Shown here in pieces: positions 57,620-64,000 of a stretch of DNA of 64,000 bases. A program made the translations under genes and the position numbers. Each line of letters begins with the position of its first letter. Within the stretch, counting starts at the first letter, position 1. The notes under the pieces are model-generated. The model had not been told where the DNA came from. It did not search any database and saw only the letters and a list, made by a program, of their open reading frames with translations. Location of the stretch: contig JAFKAC010000109.1 in assembly GCA_025766275.1 (NCBI GenBank), positions 1 through 64,000 of the forward strand, read 5' to 3'. Source of the DNA: Lactarius indigo. Taxonomy: Eukaryota > Basidiomycota > Agaricomycetes > Russulales > Russulaceae.

Positions 57620-57835
57620 GAACTCGCCGTAGCCGGCCCCGGCATAGCGTGATCCTGCGCGTTGAGCCCGTGGAGGAGTAATTAGCGCTTCGATTCGGAG
57701 TACTCCGGAAATCTTTCTTTTCCGGATCCCAATCCGGACGGTAGCAATCGAATCGATGATACCAATAGCGGTACTAGTAGCTGGGATGGAGAAATTGTAG
57801 TAGTTGTTGGTGCAGTATTACAGTAGTAGGCGACC

Positions 57836-59566
57836 CTGTCCGAGTCAGCCCCTTGAGACGTACGGTGAGTTCCTCGTGCGTCCGAGTCTCATTGCCTGGT
57901 GGATCCGATGCTCAATGAAATGGCATGCCTGGGCAGGGATCTTCAGGCATACAACATTATCAACCTACATTCCATTTGAGAATGGTGCAAGGGAGGAGGC
58001 ACAAGAAAAAAGTGAGCAACTCACGAAGAGTCGGGTTCCAAAGATTGGGTTGTGGCTTTAAGACAAGGATGATACATGGTATGCCCTAGTAAAAGGCGAG
58101 GGCATAACTTTTCTGTGTCAACCCCAGCCACAATACTTACTATGTATTCGAGAAGGGTAAGAACATGATTTTTGTATTCTCTTTGGGTCGCGGGTATTGG
58201 AACAAACAGAACAAACAGCACCTCTGGCGGCCCGGCTAGTAAACGGGGCTCAAAACTAACTTGAGCTCAAATACTTGTTACTTGTTCGGACGCCACCGTG
58301 ACAATTCCCCAGTAAGCAAAAGGCTAGCCTGAGTTGAGTTTTTTCCACGCAAAGCGTGAGTATGGATGGGTCGCGCACCGACACACAATTAGGCACCCAC
58401 GGCATGATCCACGGATGAGACCCCAAAGTTAGATCGACCTCTCGGCGTGTGGATGCTTCAACCCCTTCTCCCCTCTCCTTTTGCCTCAGTGATCCCCAAA
58501 GTGTTATAATGCAGTGCTTTAAGGGAGCAGATATGCTATTCACTCCTTGATTCCCCCTCTCGCGCGTGTCTACTCGGACACACCAGGTCCATTCGACCAA
58601 AATCTCACTTTTACCTATCCTCCATGCATAGCAATAGCTAAGGGATGGAATACTGACACAATTCCCCATGGCATTTATCGAATCGCTCTAGGTGGCCACG
58701 CCTACACGATTGCGACTTCGCTTCGCACAGGGAACCCTCATCCAAGCTCTCATAGATCTCATCCTCAGTCGAAATCCACTTCGTGCTTCCTGTATCATGC
58801 TCGCACCACAGTATCGCCTGCTCTTCAACACGCCTTTCTAGTTATCGAGTCAATTTTAAGGGGTGACTCGCTGTACAAAAGCCTGCCTCATGCTCTGCCT
58901 CTTTTCACCTGCTCTCACACATTTGCTGATCGGTCTTTGGGCGTCTTGTATATTGTCGTGCTTACACCTCTGCGGGGGATCACTCACGATAAAGCCCTCG
59001 CCGTTCCGGTCACTGGCGGTAACATTGAAACGATCCCCTTCAGTGATGCCTTGGGCAGGTTAGGGCTTTTTTTGCACAGGTACTATCTTCACCTTCGCAC
59101 AGGTATCAGGCGTCGAAATGTGCCTGCACCTCCTGGTGCTGGCAACCGCTAAACCCGCATTATTGAAGCGCTACTGGAAACACGCCGACAATCTCCTCTT
59201 CGGATCCAGTACTGCTGGTCTCAGGGGGGTGACCCGTCCTCGGAGAACGGCCAGTTCCCGTTAACTAGATGTCAACCGAAGCGGCTGAATACAGTTCTCA
59301 TGGATCACACCTCCCACTCTTCAGCAAGACTGATCGCTGCATCCCGTGATCATATTCTCGATTCTGACAATAGAGCATATGTAGAGTACTGTACATGAAA
59401 CGAGTGCACTGGGACAATTACACGTACGATAATAATTCGGGAGAGTTGCACGTATTCCACATGCGATTTCACCACATAAATAATATTCGGTTCGGGTGAA
59501 TCGCTGTAATAGGGGTCAATATACAGTAAAGAGGAGGGGTGATCGTCACTCACACACGTCGACAAG
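57836..59566. other. Non-coding part of duplication copy B
   Basis: About 1.7 kb matching 48515-50260, with small indels. The 201-codon frame at 58547-59152 (plus) is not conserved as a unit in copy A, so it is not called. Confidence 0.45.
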
Positions 59567-62500
59567 TCAAAAGAATATACTATACCACGTCCAGTTCGTT
59601 GACTCAGCATCGTGCTGGGGGAACAATTGTACAATTTCTTCTTGTCTTGGGCCACAGGCAACCTCGCGTGGAGTCTTTCCACTAAGGTCGCATAAATGTG
59701 CGTCCGCACCATGGTCCAGTAATAACCGCACAACCTCTGGGTGTCCTCCAAACCAACCACGTGTCGCGTAGTGTAACGGGGTCGATCCCCCGACATCCTG
59801 GGCGTTGACTTCCACATTGCGCTCGAGTAGTAGCCGAACAAAATCAGGGTCACCGCTGAGCGCTGCATAATGCAGTGTGGTTACTCCCTCCTTGTTACGG
59901 ACGTGCACATCTGCGTTGTGGCCCAGTAATAACCGCCTAATGACATGTTTATTCATCAGCGACGCGCAGAGAAGGGGGGTGAATCCTTCGTTATTCCGGG
60001 AATCGACCTCCGCGTTGCGCTCGAGTAGCAACCGAGCAACCTCGAGGTGACCGTAGGTCGCCGCAAAATGCAGTGGCGAACTTCCCCCGTTGTTGCGGAC
60101 GTGCTCGTCCGCATTGTAGTCCAGAAACAACCGCAATATATCGAGGTGTCCACCGTCTGATGCTCTGAGAAATGGGGTCAATCCATCATTGTCGCGGGCA
60201 TTGACCTCCGCATTGCGCTCGAGTAGTAGCCGAGCAACCCCGAGGTCACCGGTGGCTGCAGCATAATGCAGTGGAGTCCTTCCTTTAATATCGCGGGCAT
60301 GTTCATCCGCATTGTGGTCCAGTAATAATCGCAAAGTATCAGGGTGTCCACTGGCCGATGCGCAGAAAAATGGGGTGCATCCGTCATCATCCCGGGAATT
60401 GACCTCGGCATCGTGCTCAAGGAGTAACCGAACGACTTCGAGGTGGCCGTAATACGCCGCGTAATACAGTGGAGTCATTCCCTTGCTGACCCGGACACGT
60501 TCGCGTCCGTGGCTCCATCCCAGCGATACAAGCCTGGACGGACTATCAGTGGATGAGGGTTCATTGCGGGAATCGACCTCTGCACGGCGCTCGAGTAGGA
60601 ACTGCTTGAGTGACTGAGCGGCTTCAATGTGACCATCACACACCGCACAATAAATTGATGTGACGCTGTCAATGGCACGGACATGCTCATCGGCAGTGTG
60701 GTCCAGCAAACACCGTGTAACATCTTGTAACAATGGATCAAGAAATGTGGTAGCTCCTTCAGTATTTCGGACATTGACCTCCGCATTGCACTTGAGTAGT
60801 ATCCGACAAACCTCGACGAGACCGTAGGTTGCCGCCAAATGGAGTGGAGTGTTTCCATAGCTATCGTGGAAATGGGCATCTGCATTGTGGTCCAGCAATA
60901 GCTGGACAATATCACAATTTCCTGTCACCGATGCATGGAGAAGCGCGCTACCGAGGTCATCGCGGGAATTGACCTCTGCATTGTACTTGAGTAGTATCCA
61001 AGCAACTTCGAGGTGACCTTTGATCGCTGCCGAACGCAGTGGAGTGTTTCCGTAGTAGTCACATATTTGAGCATCTGCGTTGCGGTCAAGCAACAACTGC
61101 GCAACCCCATGGTGTCCATTCCTAGATGCATTGAGAAGTGGGGTGGCTCCGTGGTCATCCTGGAAGTTGATTTCCGCGTTGCACTCGAGTAATAGCCGAG
61201 CAACCTCAAGGTGGCCACTGGTTGCTGCGCAATGCAGTGGAGTCAAGCCGTCCTTCTGGGGGTTCACGTCCGCACCAACGTCCAACAGCCACCTCACGAA
61301 CTCAGGATGTCCCACATGAGAAGCATTGTGTAGCAGAGTCCAATTGTCTCCAGAGCGTGAATTTATGTTGGCGCCATGCGCGAACAGCAACTGAGCGACG
61401 TCAATATGCCCCTCAATCACCGACGCATGCAACGGAGTACCATATAGACCACCGAAATGATTTAATTGTTGGTGGTGCTTCATGATCAGGCGTCCCACTA
61501 GACCACGGAACCCCTTCCGTGCAGCGAAGTATAAGGGGGCTGTTAAAGGCGGCACACCTCTGTGCGGTCCAGACGAAGAAAGCGTTAAGAGCTCGATTAG
61601 GTGTCGTATTCGGACCCATGCTGAAAAGTGTGGCTTGTCCATGTCAAAGAAATCATCCATTGCGTCCTTTATTTCTGATTCTACATTTCCGATCGACGCA
61701 TGCCCATCCCAATATTCCGTAGCATATTGGACAAGAGGAATCTTCTCGGCGCTATCTTTGTCGGTGCCGTCGTCCAGGCGAAGTAACACGCCAAGACAAG
61801 CCTGGGCAAGAATCACGTGGGAAGGTTCGATGGGGATGTAGAACCGCGACACATCTTCCATGCAGCTCGCGAGTCGATCCGATATCAGGAATTCTTTTAC
61901 GGAGAAATGAGAGAAATGAACGACTCGGGATCCATTGTCGACGATGACGGAAACCAAACTAGAACAGGCTGACAACACCGCCTCTTCTTTGTCTTCCCAT
62001 CGCCAATCTGCGATCAACTTTGGGATCCCTCCGATGCTCAAGTCAAACGCGAGCACTTCCGCGAGTTCGTCGACGCGGAGTGGACGACTGGCCACGGTGA
62101 GGCATTGCAGAAGTCGATACGCGTGGTCCCGGTTCGCGTTGTTGATCTCCTTCAGGATGCGCTTGTATGTGTCGTCGAGTGATTTGGGCAATTCTTCGAG
62201 TATACGACGGAGATTGGTCGGGAAGCAGTGACGCAGAACCTCCAATTGACAAAACACCCATCGAAACCTGTTTCAAACATAAGATAACTGTGCGGCCATG
62301 ATGAGTCGAAGATGTGCTTACATTCCATCTGCTTTCTCCGTGAGATTCTCAATGACCGCATCTTTATCGTCTTCCCGCCATCTCTTCATTCTTCGATCCG
62401 AATGGACGACAAAAGTGACGTAGTCGTTAATGTCCTGCTTTTGTCCGCTTTCGTCGTGGAGGGATACTTGTTGAGTTGCCAACGGCTCGAGCGTGGTGCA

Positions 62501-64000
62501 AATGTCGAATTCAGGACGACTCGTGATACATAGACGTAGATTTGGATGGTGAAGGTCGACAAGTTGCTTGACCAGCTCGATGACGTTCTCGCGCGACGAT
62601 GGAATACCCGAATCATTGGGGGACTCGTCGAGAGCATCCAGGATCAGATAGATCGGGACTTGTTCGGTCGCGGTGATTGTGAGCATATGCTTGAGGCACT
62701 GCGCGAGCGAGTCGACAGTTGGCTGATCTGATCCTCGTTTGTGTGCGGAGTACAAAGAGGAAAGAATGTCGCAGAAGATATCTGATTGATCGGAGAGTTG
62801 GACAAGAAAGGATGATAGTAAAGCGCGCTCGTCCTGTTTTGTTGTGTCCTTGAAATCGAAGTAGAAATAGGCCAAGAAAGCTGAGCCAGCGTCGGACATA
62901 GACTTGATATCGCGGACGATCGCGGAGCTGGTGGATGATGAGTTAGAGTAGGACGCAACTCGGCGGCGGGTAACATACCTGAGAATACTCTTCCCAGAGC
63001 CAGCTATCGATCCAAGAACGTCGTTAGTGGCGATTAAGACTCAGAAGGTGACGAGATATGTACGCTTTCCGTGAATCCACAACAAAGAGCCAGACACTTT
63101 CCAATCTGTGAAGGTGATCCCTTCTATGCACCAGGCTGCGGTACCCTCGTGATGAGCACCGGATGCGGTATTGTAATTGACAGATGGATCAGGGGGAGCG
63201 ATCCATTTTCGAAGCTTCTCGCGTAACTCGTTCTCTGTGAGAGAGGTCAAGTTTTTATGACCTCCGGCAATGGCAAGATGACGAACGGTTCAAGTCGGTG
63301 ACTTGCTTGGCGACTTGTCGAATCGCTACTCCGGTCTCCCTTACGCCTGAGAAAAGGCTGAGGACAGATCCGGGGCGGGCTAATACGGCGCAACTGACCT
63401 TGAATGATGGAACCAACCTTGTTGTCGACGCGCTGTACCTTGCTGTCGACAGTCTGGACCTTTTCATCGATACCGTCTACTTTGATATCAACACCTTGCA
63501 CCCTCTCATCGACGGCTTCCACCTTCTCATCGACTTCCCTGACCTGGTCGCCGACGTCCTTAACCCTATCATCGACATCCTTGACCTTATCATCAATACC
63601 ACGAGCGATCATCAGGACTTCTGCCGCTGCCATCCGAGCCTCCTCTTGCGTCAACGTGTCCAGTCGCTGAAGCGCGCCCTCCATATCCTTCCTTCCAATC
63701 AGCTTCTTCAGATACGCCTCTGCATGACGGTAAGTTTTGAGGGATTTATCAACAAGAAATGAGTCAAAGGACATACTCGTTCGTCCCTGCCCGACCTCCT
63801 TCGTCACGATCCCAAGGATCGAGAGTACCTCAACCATGATCTTTACTATAATGTCCGTCATAGCTGCCGTCGGTCGGACCTCGATATATTGTTCAAGCCG
63901 CTTAAAGAAGTACTCCAACCGACCAAACAGGTCTATAAGAGCATCTTGGCTACTGCGGACATCTTTGACGGCCTGAGGGATAGATGTGTCTTCAGAGCAC
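59567..64000 (-). CDS. NLR-like STAND protein, Goodbye-NACHT-ankyrin, copy B (5' end outside window)
   Basis: Paralogue of 50261-54866, entering the window in the exon AVKDVRSSQDALIDLFGRLE (about 63975). The domain order is the end of the Goodbye/helical region, a nine-heptad coiled-coil repeat (about 63606-63417, units such as DDKVKDV, DEKVEAV, DSKVQRV), and a P-loop on a 25-nt microexon at 62979-63003. YLILDALDE, TSRPEFDI, VFCQLEVLRHCFP and FSVKEFLIS follow, then about 19 ankyrin repeats to VQLFPQHDAES and a short extra tail ending at 59567. No stop or frameshift was seen after splicing at canonical sites. It differs from copy A in the expanded linker, the C-terminal tail and many ankyrin surface positions. 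Confidence 0.85.
63417..63606 (-). repeat. 21-bp minisatellite encoding coiled-coil heptads
   Basis: About nine diverged 21-bp units, each encoding a heptad of the form D-x-K/R/Q-V-x-x-V/I. Copy A has only a single such unit at the equivalent place (about 54020-54045). The repeat lies between the Goodbye/helical region and the NACHT domain. Confidence 0.8.

Larger units (their letters stand above)
57004..64000. repeat. Segmental duplication, copy B (truncated by window end)
   Basis: Direct repeat of copy A: the degenerate block at 57.0-57.83 kb, non-coding DNA at 57.83-59.56 kb and the NLR gene from 59567 rightwards. It lacks the 701-bp transposon. The 5' end of its NLR gene lies beyond the window. 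Confidence 0.85.

Noticed and set aside
58547..59152. 201-codon plus-strand frame in duplication copy B
   Set aside because: Not maintained as one frame in copy A, no domains, and it lies in DNA that looks intergenic in both copies.
63298..63762. 154-codon plus-strand frame rich in valine, leucine and aspartate
   Set aside because: It is the complement of the heptad minisatellite in NLR copy B, not a gene.

Overview
The window looks like a chromosome segment from an agaricomycete (mushroom-forming basidiomycete). The host genes are cut by many 50-60 nt GT-AG introns. Two STAND proteins have the Goodbye-NACHT-ankyrin architecture common in Agaricomycetes. The retroelement load is Ty3/Gypsy chromovirus plus large LINE elements with poly(A) tails. 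I cannot name the species. Essentially all host genes recognised lie on the minus strand, apart from one plus-strand gene fragment. 

Layout. (1) About 2.1-16.9 kb holds a locally amplified polyamine-type cluster: two secreted FAD amine/polyamine oxidase genes (2145-4035 and 5347-7161), two intact four-exon MFS transporters of the DHA1 polyamine type (8582-10430 and 13920-15775), one decayed MFS copy (about 4170-5020), and a 5'-truncated but still spliceable fragment of a Trm4/NSUN2-type tRNA methyltransferase (11199-11732, plus strand). The order suggests repeated duplication of an MFS-oxidase pair. (2) 16888-33907 is a full-length LINE with a 14-bp target-site duplication and a poly(A) tail. 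Its ORF2 is split by a 7.8-kb chromovirus (25293-33136) with 506-bp LTRs and a 5-bp duplication. (3) 34639-42302 is a second, complete-looking LINE on the minus strand, also with a 14-bp duplication and a poly(A) tail. (4) 43.7-46.6 kb holds two conserved housekeeping genes, a KES1/OSH4-like oxysterol-binding protein and an NHP6-like HMG-box protein. (5) 46.9-64 kb is a tandem segmental duplication of about 7-8 kb. Each copy has a degenerate conserved block, about 1.7 kb of apparently non-coding DNA, and an NLR-like Goodbye-NACHT-ankyrin gene. The second gene runs off the right edge. Copy A additionally carries a 701-bp DNA transposon with perfect 35-bp inverted ends, and copy B preserves the empty site. 

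The transporters and oxidases plausibly act together in moving and oxidising polyamines. The NLR pair fits a rapidly evolving non-self recognition locus. The most distinctive observations are: a Tf1-like self-priming signature in the chromovirus (an 11-nt primer-binding site that recurs as a hairpin arm at a predicted transcription start); the contrast between its nearly identical LTRs and its many-times frameshifted pol; its extra intact 3' ORF; a 25-nt microexon that carries the NLR P-loop; and a nine-heptad minisatellite expansion in one NLR copy.
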